Assembly: GCA_964498125.1 (NCBI GenBank)
Contig: CAZCGE010000044.1
Location: forward strand, 27,608 to 91,607
Length of the DNA stretch: 64,000 bases
Source of the DNA: CAMDBL01 sp964498125
GTDB lineage: Bacteria; Pseudomonadota; Alphaproteobacteria; Rhizobiales; Hyphomicrobiaceae
Direction: 5' to 3'
Shown here piece by piece: positions 17,832 through 25,568 of the stretch (position 1 is the stretch's first letter; the number at the start of each line of letters is the position of its first letter). Under the pieces are notes generated by a model. That model was not told the DNA's origin. It saw only the letters and a program-made list of their open reading frames with translations, and searched no databases. The position numbers were made by a program, and so were the translations under genes.

Positions 17832-18621
17832 TCCCCTCCTCGTCGTCACCGACATTCACACCTATTATGGTGACAGCTACGTGCTGCAGGGCGTCAGCCT
17901 CGGGCTCGCCAAGGGCCGCATCGCCGCCATCCTCGGCCGCAACGGCATGGGCAAGACGACGCTGATCCGCTCGCTGGCCGGCCTGACGCCACCGCGCCAG
18001 GGCGAGATCACCTACCGGGGACGCTCACTCGTCGGCCTGCCGCCTTATGCCATCGCGCAAGCCGGCATCGCCATGGTGCCGCAGGGCCGGCGCATCTTCA
18101 AATCCTTGAGCGTGCGCGAGAACCTGTTGCTGCCAACCAGCGCGCTGGCCAGGGGCACACCGCGACCGGCCGACGCCCAGACCGCGCAGCGCTGGGACCT
18201 GGACGCGGTCATGAAAGAATTCCCGCAGCTGGCCGAGCGCCGCGACAATCCGGGCAATACGCTTTCCGGCGGCGAGCAGCAGATGCTGGCCATTGGCCGG
18301 GCGCTGATGGCCAACCCCGAGCTGATCCTGATGGACGAGCCCTCGGAGGGCCTGTCACCGCGCCTCGTGCTGCAGGTGCGCGATATCGTGCAGCGTCTCA
18401 AGGCGCGCGGGCATGCCATCCTGCTGGTCGAGCAGAACTTGCAACTGGCCTTGTCGGTGGCCGATGACGTGTTCGTGCTGTCCTCGGGAAAATTCGTGTT
18501 TCAGGGCACAACCGAGGCGCTTTCGCGGGAGACGCAGGTGCTCGATCAGCACCTGGGCGTATCCGGTGGCAAAGACATCGGCGGCACGGCGGGCGATTTA
18601 GGGTTGGCGCCGAAGGCCTAG
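17824..18621 (+). CDS. livF: Branched-chain amino acid-type ABC transporter ATP-binding protein, LivF
   Basis: A 265-residue ATPase with Walker A LGRNGMGKTTLIRS, the LivF-typical VPQGRRIFKSLSVRENL, signature LSGGEQQMLAIGRAL and Walker B ELILMDEPSEGLS. ATG 17824 lies inside the end of livG. It has a 25-residue C-terminal tail rich in Gly and Ala beyond the usual end. It closes the operon and converges on the Old Yellow Enzyme gene with only two bases between the stop codons. Confidence 0.94.
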   Translation: MSDPLLVVTDIHTYYGDSYVLQGVSLGLAKGRIAAILGRNGMGKTTLIRSLAGLTPPRQGEITYRGRSLVGLPPYAIAQAGIAMVPQGRRIFKSLSVRENLLLPTSALARGTPRPADAQTAQRWDLDAVMKEFPQLAERRDNPGNTLSGGEQQMLAIGRALMANPELILMDEPSEGLSPRLVLQVRDIVQRLKARGHAILLVEQNLQLALSVADDVFVLSSGKFVFQGTTEALSRETQVLDQHLGVSGGKDIGGTAGDLGLAPKA

Positions 18622-18623
18622 CG

Positions 18624-19787
18624 CTATTCCTTGCCGCCGATGCCGCGCTGGTAGGTCGAAGGCACCACGTCTTTCACCGATTGCGCGCGTTTGGCCAGCC
18701 AATAGGCCTGCGGCGGAGGCACGAGGGCGAAAGTCTTGTCGATGCCCAGTTTCTGCGCCGCGTCCATGGGCCAGTTGGGGTTGTACAGCAGCTCGCGCGC
18801 CAGCGCGATCAGATCGGCGCGGCCGTCCTGCAGGATCTGCTCGGCCTGGTCGGCATGCACGATCAGACCCACCGCCATGCTCATCAGTTTGGCTTCGTTG
18901 CGGATGCGATCGGCGTAGGGCACCTGGTAGCCATAGCCGACGGGCCCGGCGCTGGTGACCGGGGCGCCGCTCATGCCGCCGGAGCTGCAGTCGATGACGT
19001 CGACACCCTTGTCCTTGACGATGCGGGCGAGCGCCACGCTTTGCTCCGGGCCCCAGCCGGAATCGTCTTCCACCGACAGGCGCAGGAACAGCGGCTTGCA
19101 AGCTGGCCAATGCTGGCGCACGGCCTCGACCACCTCGATGCAGAACCGCATGCGGTTGCGCTCGGAGCCGCCGTACTCGTCATTGCGCCGGTTGGCGAAC
19201 GGCGACAGGAACTGATGGATCAGGTAGCCATGCGCGCCATGGATATCGAGCACATCGAAGCCCGCCGCGTTGGCGCGCCGCGCGGCTTGGCCCCAACGCG
19301 CGATCACGTCGGGAATTTCGTCCCTGGTCAGCGCGCGCGGCAGCGGCTCGCTCTCAGGTGATTGCAGGGCACTGGACGACACCAGCTCCCAGGCGTCCCA
19401 ATCGTCGACCTCGGCCGACGGCGTCAGTGGCTTGCCGCCTTCCCACGGTCTGAAGCGGCGGGCCTTGCGGCCCGAGTGGCCAAGCTGGATGCCCGGCACC
19501 GCCCCATTCGCGCGGATCAATTCAGCGCAGCGCTTCAGGCCAGGCACGAAGTCGTCATGCCACAGACCGAGATCACCGATCGTGCCGCAGCCGCGCCGCT
19601 CCACCTTGGTCGATTCCATGATCACCAGGCCCGCGCCGCCAGCGGCATAGCGGCCAGCGTTCATCAGATGCCAGTCGGTGGCATAGCCCTTCACCGCCGC
19701 GTATTGGTGCATCGGTGCGACGACCACGCGGTTTTTCAGCGTCACGTCGCGCAGCGCCATAGGTGTAAACAGCTTGGGTTCGCGCAT
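18624..19787 (-). CDS. NADH:flavin oxidoreductase, Old Yellow Enzyme family (YqjM-like)
   Basis: A 387-residue FMN-dependent ene-reductase of the Old Yellow Enzyme family. Recognisable stretches are LKNRVVVAPMHQYAA near residue 20, GIQLGHSGRKA near 100, DIHGAHGYLIHQFLSP near 180 and NRRNDEYGGS near 197. These enzymes reduce activated C=C bonds using NAD(P)H, often in detoxification. The start at 19787 gives the normal N-terminus (MREPKLFTPMALRDVTLKNR). It may share a transcript with the DUF302 gene upstream. The physiological substrate is unknown. Confidence 0.93.
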   Translation of the reverse strand: MREPKLFTPMALRDVTLKNRVVVAPMHQYAAVKGYATDWHLMNAGRYAAGGAGLVIMESTKVERRGCGTIGDLGLWHDDFVPGLKRCAELIRANGAVPGIQLGHSGRKARRFRPWEGGKPLTPSAEVDDWDAWELVSSSALQSPESEPLPRALTRDEIPDVIARWGQAARRANAAGFDVLDIHGAHGYLIHQFLSPFANRRNDEYGGSERNRMRFCIEVVEAVRQHWPACKPLFLRLSVEDDSGWGPEQSVALARIVKDKGVDVIDCSSGGMSGAPVTSAGPVGYGYQVPYADRIRNEAKLMSMAVGLIVHADQAEQILQDGRADLIALARELLYNPNWPMDAAQKLGIDKTFALVPPPQAYWLAKRAQSVKDVVPSTYQRGIGGKE

Positions 19788-19911
19788 TGGAGGGTCCCTA
19801 TTGCCGCCGATCCGGCCGCCGTTCGGCAAGCGGAGCATGACGCTGCCTATGTATCGCGCGGCCGGCGGGCTCGTCTATGGCTTGGATGAGAGCTGGCGCC
19901 GCCCACCCTGG

Positions 19912-20397
19912 TCAGTTCACCGCCTCGGCGACGATGCCGTCCAGCAGAGCGTTGATGGCGCCGAGCGTCGTCTTGGACAGCTCCGAGCCATACTGCGGCA
20001 GGCGGCGGAAGCCGACGTGCGTGGCGCCGGGCTCGGCGGCGGTCTCGTAGATGAAAATGACGTAGGGGCAGAAGGCGATATTGGCCGTGTCGGCCTCCAT
20101 CGTCTGCCGCGACAGCCTGGCCGAGCAGAAGGTGACATATTCCGCTTGCCGGTATATGGGCTTGGTGCTGCCGACATCTGCCCCCGTGCGCTCGAGCATC
20201 CTGGCGATGTGCCCGTTGAAGTCGACGACGAGGCCGCGATTGACGATGGCATTGGTCAGCTCGAACTTCACGTCGTCGAAGGCCGCTTTTTTCGAGCGAA
20301 GGGTCAAGGGACCGCCGGGCTCCTGCGCAGCCGCCGGGCCCGCCAGCACGAGGATGCCGAGCACCAGGCCGGCGATCATCTGGCAAATGTTGGTCAT
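19912..20397 (-). CDS. DUF302 family exported protein
   Basis: A 161-residue protein with a signal peptide (MTNICQMIAGLVLGILVLAG, ending near AAAQ at residue 24) followed by a DUF302 domain. SARLSRQTMEADTANIAFCPY near residue 95 is the family's most conserved stretch. The fold is known (TT1751-like) but the function is not. The start at 20397 is chosen because the signal peptide begins there. It lies between the Tim44-like gene and the oxidoreductase on the same strand, downstream of a terminator. Confidence 0.82.
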   Translation of the reverse strand: MTNICQMIAGLVLGILVLAGPAAAQEPGGPLTLRSKKAAFDDVKFELTNAIVNRGLVVDFNGHIARMLERTGADVGSTKPIYRQAEYVTFCSARLSRQTMEADTANIAFCPYVIFIYETAAEPGATHVGFRRLPQYGSELSKTTLGAINALLDGIVAEAVN

Positions 20398-20455
20398 CGA
20401 TGCATCTCCGCCGAGTGCGTGAGCGCCATTAAACACCAAACGCGCCCACTCATGC

Positions 20456-20485
20456 AAAACGGCCGCCCCGAAGGACGGCCGCTTT
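20456..20485 (-). terminator. Rho-independent terminator after the Tim44-like gene
   Basis: Read on the minus strand, a GC-rich stem (GCGGCCGTCC, loop TTC, GGGGCGGCCG, one bulge) is preceded by AAA and followed by TTTT. It is placed just downstream of the Tim44-like gene and its stop-proximal repeat, and upstream of the DUF302 gene. Confidence 0.7.
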
Positions 20486-20505
20486 GGTGGCTCAGAACAA
20501 CGTGT

Positions 20506-20570
20506 CTAGGCCTTTGTTTGTCGCATTTCCTACGCCAAACCGGTGCCCACTTTGGCGGAAAATGCTCTAG
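20506..20570. repeat. CTAGN...GCTCTAG repeat with CGCCAAA/TTTGGCG core (type G), copy 1
   Basis: A roughly 65-base unit. The segment TTTGTTTGTCGCATTT, then TACGCCAAACCGGTGCC(C)ACTTTGG (split here for length) and CGGAAAATGCTCT is shared almost base for base with 46810-46866. The arms CGCCAAA and TTTGGCG pair around ACCGGT. Its GCTCTAG end overlaps the TAG stop codon of the Tim44-like gene (20567-20569). Confidence 0.85.
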
Positions 20571-21529
20571 CTCTGCTGGATCGCGCTCAGCACCCAGCCG
20601 CGCCCGCCCGAGCCCGATGCACGCACGAACGTCCAGATCTCGGTGACCTCGATGGGCGTATTGGCATCGCCCGAAATGACCCGCCCAGTGCCGCGCTCGA
20701 CCGTGGTCTCCAGCAGCGAGAATCGCATGGCGACGGTGGCGTAGTCGGAGCCCATTTCGCTCCAGGCTTCCGACAGATCACCCTGCAGCAACTTGGCGTC
20801 CGACGTGAGGTTGTGCACGTTCTTGCGCTGGTTGGCCATGATGTCTTCGCCGAAATAGCCGTGCATCTCCGGCGTTACCAGCGGACGCAGGCCTTCCGCA
20901 TCCTCGCGGCCGTAGCCGTCCTGGATGCGCACCAGCAACTGCTCGAAGGCTGCATAGTCGGCCTGGGCCAACGACAGCGTCGTCGTGGCAGTGGTGCCGA
21001 AGCCGCCCGCCGGCGTCGAGCCGTGTGAGGTCGAAGGCTGCGGGCCGCTGCGGTTCAACAACCCGTTCGGGGCGCCGGCCATCGCCGGTTGCGCGTTGCG
21101 GCTGCGGAAGAAGGCGACGGCGAAATAGATGATGCCGCCTATCAGCACGACCTGGATCAGCAGGCCAAGGAAGCCGGCCATGCCGTTGAGGCCGCTGAAC
21201 AGGCCGCTGCCCGACAGCAACCCGAACAGACCGGCGCCCAGCAGGCCGCCCATCAGCATGCCGCCAAAGCCCGAGCCGAAGCGCGAGCCGGTTGGCGCGG
21301 CAGCGGCGGCGCGTGGGCCAGCCTGCGTGGCGCCTGGCTGGGTGCGCTGCATGGGTTGGGCCGCGTTTGGCGCGGTGCTGGTGGATGGGGGTGCGCTGTA
21401 GGTCTTGGAGCCGCGGTTGCCGCTGCTGGTGCCGCCGCCCGGGCGGGCCTCGGCCGCGATGATGCCGAGAGCGACGATCGCCGTCAGCGCAAATAGTCCG
21501 CGAGCCAGCCGTGAAGTCGATAGCCGCAT
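20567..21529 (-). CDS. Tim44-like domain membrane protein
   Basis: A 320-residue protein with an N-terminal signal or anchor (residues 10-28), a low-complexity Ser/Thr/Pro/Ala region, a Gly-rich hydrophobic stretch (GFGGMLMGGLLGAGLFGLLS), a transmembrane helix (VVLIGGIIYFAVAFF, near 145-160) and a C-terminal Tim44-like domain (residues about 205-320). The domain is related to the mitochondrial import factor Tim44. Bacterial homologues in alphaproteobacteria have an uncertain envelope role. The start at 21529 is chosen for a GAGGAAGGA site and the hydrophobic N-terminus. Confidence 0.85.
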   Translation of the reverse strand: MRLSTSRLARGLFALTAIVALGIIAAEARPGGGTSSGNRGSKTYSAPPSTSTAPNAAQPMQRTQPGATQAGPRAAAAAPTGSRFGSGFGGMLMGGLLGAGLFGLLSGSGLFSGLNGMAGFLGLLIQVVLIGGIIYFAVAFFRSRNAQPAMAGAPNGLLNRSGPQPSTSHGSTPAGGFGTTATTTLSLAQADYAAFEQLLVRIQDGYGREDAEGLRPLVTPEMHGYFGEDIMANQRKNVHNLTSDAKLLQGDLSEAWSEMGSDYATVAMRFSLLETTVERGTGRVISGDANTPIEVTEIWTFVRASGSGGRGWVLSAIQQS

Positions 21530-21801
21530 GAGACGTTGTCCTTCCTCAAGATGCCGAATTTGCCGGGTGAACCAGTAAACACTCGGATTGCCCACAGTAT
21601 ATAGGTAACCGCCGGCATTCGTCGAGGGGTCGCAGGGCCCAGTGCCCTGAAATCCGTACGGGTGGTTTCAGCACCCGACGTCGGCATGCCATAAGAAGGC
21701 ATTTCGCAAGACAAAACTAAGGGTTGCCTGGCCTTGGGCAGGTCCGCGGCCCGCTGGCTTGGGTGCGATCCCCGGCATGGTTGGCAATGACGGGCTGGTG
21801 C

Positions 21802-22731
21802 TTACCCATCCAGCAGCCCTGCCAGCGCCGGGCTCGCCAGCAACTCGTGGACGTCGCGATGCAGGGGGGCGACGCGGGCTGCGAACGCGCGACGGGCGGC
21901 CGGCTCGATCGCCTGCAGCAGGTTTCCCTGGCGCGTCAATTGGGCGGCAACGATGGTATCTTCCTCGATGGCCAGGCGGCGCTGGAGAGCAGTCGCGGAG
22001 GCGACGGCAGCGGTCAGTTTCACCCGCAATGCTGGCGGCCATCTCTCCCACGCCGCGCAATTGCAGGCCAGCAGCGTCGCCCCGAAGATGTGCGATGTCA
22101 GCGATACGTGGGGATGCAGCCGGTCGATGCCAAAGCCCAGCGTGTTGATCAGCGGGTTCTCCTGGGCGTCCACTTCGCCAGCGCTAATGGCGGCGCCGAG
22201 CTTGCCGATGTCGATCTGCACCACCTTGAAGCCGATCAGCGTGAAGCCGCGGCCGATGGTGTCGCTCTGTTGTGTGCGCAGCACCAGGCCCTGGCAATCC
22301 TCCGGCATCCGGATCGGGCGGACATTGTTGGTGATCTGGCGCGCGCCGTTGTCCCAGATCGCCAGCACACGCACGGGCATGCCGGCGTCTGTCGCGGTAT
22401 CAAGCATCGGGCGGATGCCACGGTCGAGCACCTCTAGCGCGCGGTCCCGCGAGGCCAGCAGAAACGGAATATCGAAGGCCGCCAGCTCCGGCACGTAGCG
22501 CTGGAACGGGATCGACGACATGTAGGCGATGTCGAAAGCGCCGCCGGCGACCAGCCCCAGGAGTTCCGATGTCTTGTGGCCGAGGTCGACGATGCTCGGC
22601 GTGACGTGCGGCGTGCACAGATCCGCCGCGTCCGCCCGCAGCACCTGCTGCAAATGGCGGACGGCCCGGCTGTGCACGGTCGTCTCGGGATGATAGCCGG
22701 CAATGCGGATGGGTGTCGGTGCGGTGGTCAT
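21802..22731 (-). CDS. DctP-like TRAP substrate-binding fold protein without signal peptide
   Basis: A 309-residue protein resembling DctP binding proteins: FDIPFLLASRDRA near residue 85, VLAIWDNGARQITN near 120, IGKLGAAISAGEVDAQENPL near 175, and SLTSHIFGATLLACN near 210. Unlike the two dctP genes further on, it begins directly with the first beta strand (MTTAPTPIRIAGYHP) and has no signal peptide, so it is predicted to be cytoplasmic. It starts 10 bases after the fdhD stop and is surely cotranscribed with it. No TRAP permease genes are adjacent on this strand. Ligand and role are unknown. Confidence 0.8.
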   Translation of the reverse strand: MTTAPTPIRIAGYHPETTVHSRAVRHLQQVLRADAADLCTPHVTPSIVDLGHKTSELLGLVAGGAFDIAYMSSIPFQRYVPELAAFDIPFLLASRDRALEVLDRGIRPMLDTATDAGMPVRVLAIWDNGARQITNNVRPIRMPEDCQGLVLRTQQSDTIGRGFTLIGFKVVQIDIGKLGAAISAGEVDAQENPLINTLGFGIDRLHPHVSLTSHIFGATLLACNCAAWERWPPALRVKLTAAVASATALQRRLAIEEDTIVAAQLTRQGNLLQAIEPAARRAFAARVAPLHRDVHELLASPALAGLLDG

Positions 22732-22740
22732 CGTCGACCC

Positions 22741-23622
22741 TCAATCCCCCGCCGGCTCCAGGCTGCCCTTGCGGGCGTGGCGGCGGTCCTCGTCGTCCAT
22801 TCTGCCCATGTCGGCGTCGAAGATGATGCGGTCGGTGCCCGCTAGCGCCACGAAGCGCTTGCCGCGCGCCCGTCCAATCAGCGTCAGGTTGGCCTTGGTG
22901 GCGAGGTCCACGCCCCAGGCCGTGAAGCCCGAGCGCGAGACCAGGATGGGGATGCCCATCTTGACGGTCTTGATCACCATCTCCGAGGTCAGCCGGCCGG
23001 TGGTGTAGAAGATCTTGTCGCCGGCGGCAATGTGGTTGAGGAACATGTAGCCGGCGATCTTGTCGACGGCGTTGTGACGGCCGACATCTTCCATGTAGAG
23101 CAGCGGTTTATCCTCTTGCGCTAGGACGCAGCCATGAATGGCGCCGGCCTTGAGGTAGAGGCTTGGAGCGGTGTTGATCTTGCGTGTCAGCTGGTACAGC
23201 CAGGATGTCTTGATGCGCGCCTCGGCCGGCAGCGTGACGCGATCGAGTTCCTCCATCAGATCGCCGAACACGGTGCCTTGCGCGCAGCCCGAGGTCTGTA
23301 CCTTCTTTTTCAGTTTCTCCTCGTAGTCGGTGACCCGCTTCGTGCGCACGACGATGGTCTCGATATCGGCGGCATGTTCGATGGCCGTGATCTCGTCGTC
23401 GGGCTTCAGCATGTTCTGGTTGAGCAGGTAGCCGACCGCCAGCAGCTCCGGGTGATCACCGATCGTCATCATGGTGACGATCTCGCGCGCGTTGAGAAAC
23501 AGCGTCAAGGGCCGCTCGGTGACGACCGCGGTCTCGATATGCCGGCCGTCATGATCGATGCCTGCCACCGTCATCGACAGGCGCGGATCCTCCGGATCAG
23601 GGCTGACCTCGAACTCTTTCAT
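22741..23622 (-). CDS. fdhD: Sulfurtransferase FdhD (formate dehydrogenase accessory protein)
   Basis: A 293-residue FdhD, which passes sulfur from the cysteine desulfurase to the bis-MGD molybdenum cofactor and is needed for formate dehydrogenase activity. Family features are TERPLTLFLNAREIVTMM near residue 36, YMEDVGRHNAVDK near 180 and TTGRLTSEMV near 207. The loop that usually carries CxxC reads TSGCAQG, with a single cysteine (Cys113). The start at 23622 has GAAGGA upstream. No formate dehydrogenase subunit gene is in the window. It is followed by the signal-less DctP-like gene. Confidence 0.93.
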   Translation of the reverse strand: MKEFEVSPDPEDPRLSMTVAGIDHDGRHIETAVVTERPLTLFLNAREIVTMMTIGDHPELLAVGYLLNQNMLKPDDEITAIEHAADIETIVVRTKRVTDYEEKLKKKVQTSGCAQGTVFGDLMEELDRVTLPAEARIKTSWLYQLTRKINTAPSLYLKAGAIHGCVLAQEDKPLLYMEDVGRHNAVDKIAGYMFLNHIAAGDKIFYTTGRLTSEMVIKTVKMGIPILVSRSGFTAWGVDLATKANLTLIGRARGKRFVALAGTDRIIFDADMGRMDDEDRRHARKGSLEPAGD

Positions 23623-23963
23623 GCGGGTTCCTTCATGCCGGCGAACTTGGGACGCAAGGGGGGGACGCAAGGTTTGGCAGCGCGGCGGCACGTCCCATCT
23701 TAGACTTTCGATCTATGTGTGCCACTATGCCTGTAAACCGGCGTAATTTCGAGCATTAATGCGCCTGTGTGGGTCGCCGCCAGGCCGTCGGAAGTCCGAC
23801 AATTCATTGTAGATCGCCAGTTCGGCGACTATAGTTACTTGCGGCGTCGATGGCGCGCTGGCAACCTTTGCGGGGGCCTCGGCCGGCAACGGCGAGGCAG
23901 GGCCACGCACCATCGCGCGTTGCCGGTGGATAGCGGTCGCAACAGCAAGGAGATCGTTCCGCG
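23623..23963. other. Divergent intergenic region between fdhD and the TRAP locus
   Basis: No gene is visible. It must carry the promoters for both directions. The plus-strand promoter is annotated separately at 23807-23835. Upstream of fdhD the segment around 23700-23760 is AT-richer than its surroundings but has no clear paired boxes. Confidence 0.5.
23807..23835 (+). promoter_or_regulatory. Probable sigma-70-type promoter of the TRAP locus
   Basis: TTGTAG (23807-23812) and TATAGT (23830-23835) are separated by exactly 17 bases, about 125 bases before the first dctP. Inferred from sequence only. Confidence 0.45.
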
Positions 23964-25076
23964 ATGGCCAAAGTCAATCGTCGCAGATTTCTCGAGACGG
24001 CGGCCGTCGGCGGGATCGGTGCCGCCGCGGCGAGCGTTGCAAGCCCGGCGATTGCGCAGTCGGCGCCAGAGATCAAGTGGCGACTGACGTCGAGCTTTCC
24101 CAAGTCGCTCGACACCATTTTCGGCGCGGCGGATGTCTTCACGAAAGCCGTCGCCGAGATGACCGACAACAAGTTCCAGATCCAGAGCTTCGCGGCCGGC
24201 GAGATCGTGCCGGGGCTGCAGGCGGCCGATGCTGTCACCAGTGGCACGGTCGAGGCCTGCCACACGGCGTCCTATTACTATTGGGGCAAGGACCCGACCT
24301 TCGCGTTCGGAACCGCCGTGCCATTCGGCCTCAACCAGCGCATGCAAGACGCCTGGATGTACGAGGGTGGCGGTATCGACCTGCTCAACGAGTTTTACAA
24401 GAAGCATAATATTTACGGCCTGCCCGGCGGCAACACCGGCGCGCAGATGGGCGGTTGGTACCGCAAGGAGATCAATACGCCCGAAGACCTCAAAGGCCTG
24501 AAGATGCGCATCGGCGGCTTTGCCGGCGCAGTGATTTCCAAACTCGGCACCATCCCGCAGCAAATCGCCGGCGGCGACATCTATCCCGCACTCGAGAAGG
24601 GCACCATCGACGCCTGCGAGTGGGTCGGCCCTTATGACGACGAGAAGCTCGGTTTCCACAAGGTGGCGAAGTTCTTTTATTACCCCGGTTGGTGGGAAGG
24701 CCAGGCCATGCTCCACCTGTTCTTCAACCTGGCCAAGTGGAACGAATTACCGAAGGCCTATCAGGCCATCGTCAAGGCCGCCGCTCACACCGCCAACACG
24801 ACGATGATGGCCAAATACGACATGGTCAACGCCGGAGCACTGAAGCGCCTGGTCGTCAACGGCGCCCAACTGCGGCCCTTCTCCGAAGCCGTGCTCGACG
24901 CCTGCTTCAGGGCCGCCAACGAAGTCTATGCCGAGGTGATCGCCAAGAACGCCGACTTCAAGAAAGTCTACGAGGCGATGAAGAACGTGCGCGCCGACAA
25001 TTACCTCTGGTTCCAGCTGTCGGAGAATACCTTCGACACCTACATGATGATCCAGCAGCGCAAGAAGACGCTGTAA
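23964..25076 (+). CDS. dctP: TRAP transporter substrate-binding protein DctP, Tat-exported
   Basis: A 370-residue periplasmic receptor of a TRAP transporter. The N-terminus has a twin-arginine signal (NRRRFLETAAVGGIGAAAAS, cleaved near IAQ at residue 32). YWGKDPTFAFGTAVPFG near 105, MGGWYRKEINTPEDLKGLKM near 158 and LEKGTIDACEWVGPYDDEKL near 212 are typical of the TakP-like group, whose known members bind 2-oxo acids or related carboxylates. AAGGAGA precedes ATG 23964. It is followed by a pseudogene fragment, a second unrelated-looking DctP gene, and dctQ-dctM. Confidence 0.92.
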   Translation: MAKVNRRRFLETAAVGGIGAAAASVASPAIAQSAPEIKWRLTSSFPKSLDTIFGAADVFTKAVAEMTDNKFQIQSFAAGEIVPGLQAADAVTSGTVEACHTASYYYWGKDPTFAFGTAVPFGLNQRMQDAWMYEGGGIDLLNEFYKKHNIYGLPGGNTGAQMGGWYRKEINTPEDLKGLKMRIGGFAGAVISKLGTIPQQIAGGDIYPALEKGTIDACEWVGPYDDEKLGFHKVAKFFYYPGWWEGQAMLHLFFNLAKWNELPKAYQAIVKAAAHTANTTMMAKYDMVNAGALKRLVVNGAQLRPFSEAVLDACFRAANEVYAEVIAKNADFKKVYEAMKNVRADNYLWFQLSENTFDTYMMIQQRKKTL

Positions 25077-25109
25077 GGGGCAGGGCGGCCATCGGCCGTC
25101 GAACGTGTC

Positions 25110-25325
25110 GCCGCGCAGGCCGCCTTGCCCGCGCCCATTGATGGCGCGCGGATTGGCCTTGGTGAAGGTCCGTTGACGCTTGATCTCCATGTGCGGGATG
25201 TGCTGCGCGCGCGGCATGGCATAGTCCATCAGCGAACCCTCGAGCCGCTGGCCGCTGTCGTTGTCGAACTCGATGTCCACCAACAAGAGCCGGCCGATGC
25301 CTTGGGCCAAGCTGCCCTTCAGCAG
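25110..25325 (-). pseudogene. Remnant of a CoxL/xanthine dehydrogenase-type large subunit
   Basis: On the minus strand, about 72 codons read as the C-terminal part of a molybdenum hydroxylase large subunit: KGSLAQGIGRLLLVDIEFDN, then GSLMDYAMPRAQHIPHMEI, then NPRAINGRGQGGLRG. These match the family's AQGIGQALLE, GSFMDYAMPRA and NPLGxKGxGEAG segments, but the last motif is degraded (GEAG has become GQGG). Nothing of the other roughly 700 residues is present, and the frame runs into unrelated sequence at both ends. I take it as a decayed gene fragment; the flanks 25077-25109 and 25326-25568 hold no gene I can support. Confidence 0.7.
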
Positions 25326-25568
25326 GCGCGGGTCCTGGAGCACGCTCAATCGTGTCGCGACACCTTTTGCATCTCGCCCCATCGAGCAGCAGGAAAATGG
25401 CCGGGTCTGGCCGCGGCTGGCATGCGGCGATGATCGAGACGTTGACCGTGGCCAAGACTACAGATAGCGTTGTTATTGAGCGGTTGCTTATTCGGCCACG
25501 AATCGTGGGTTGGCGGCGGCTCGATCGACGGAAAAAAATGACTGTCCGATTTGGGAGGACAACGACCC

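Noticed and set aside
20458..20485. Terminator for a plus-strand transcript
   Set aside because: On the plus strand the stem is followed by only three Ts and no plus-strand gene lies upstream; the minus-strand reading is far better.
24747..25382. A full 211-codon minus-strand gene
   Set aside because: Only codons from about 25325 down to 25110 resemble a protein family; the rest is antisense to dctP. Kept as a pseudogene fragment only.
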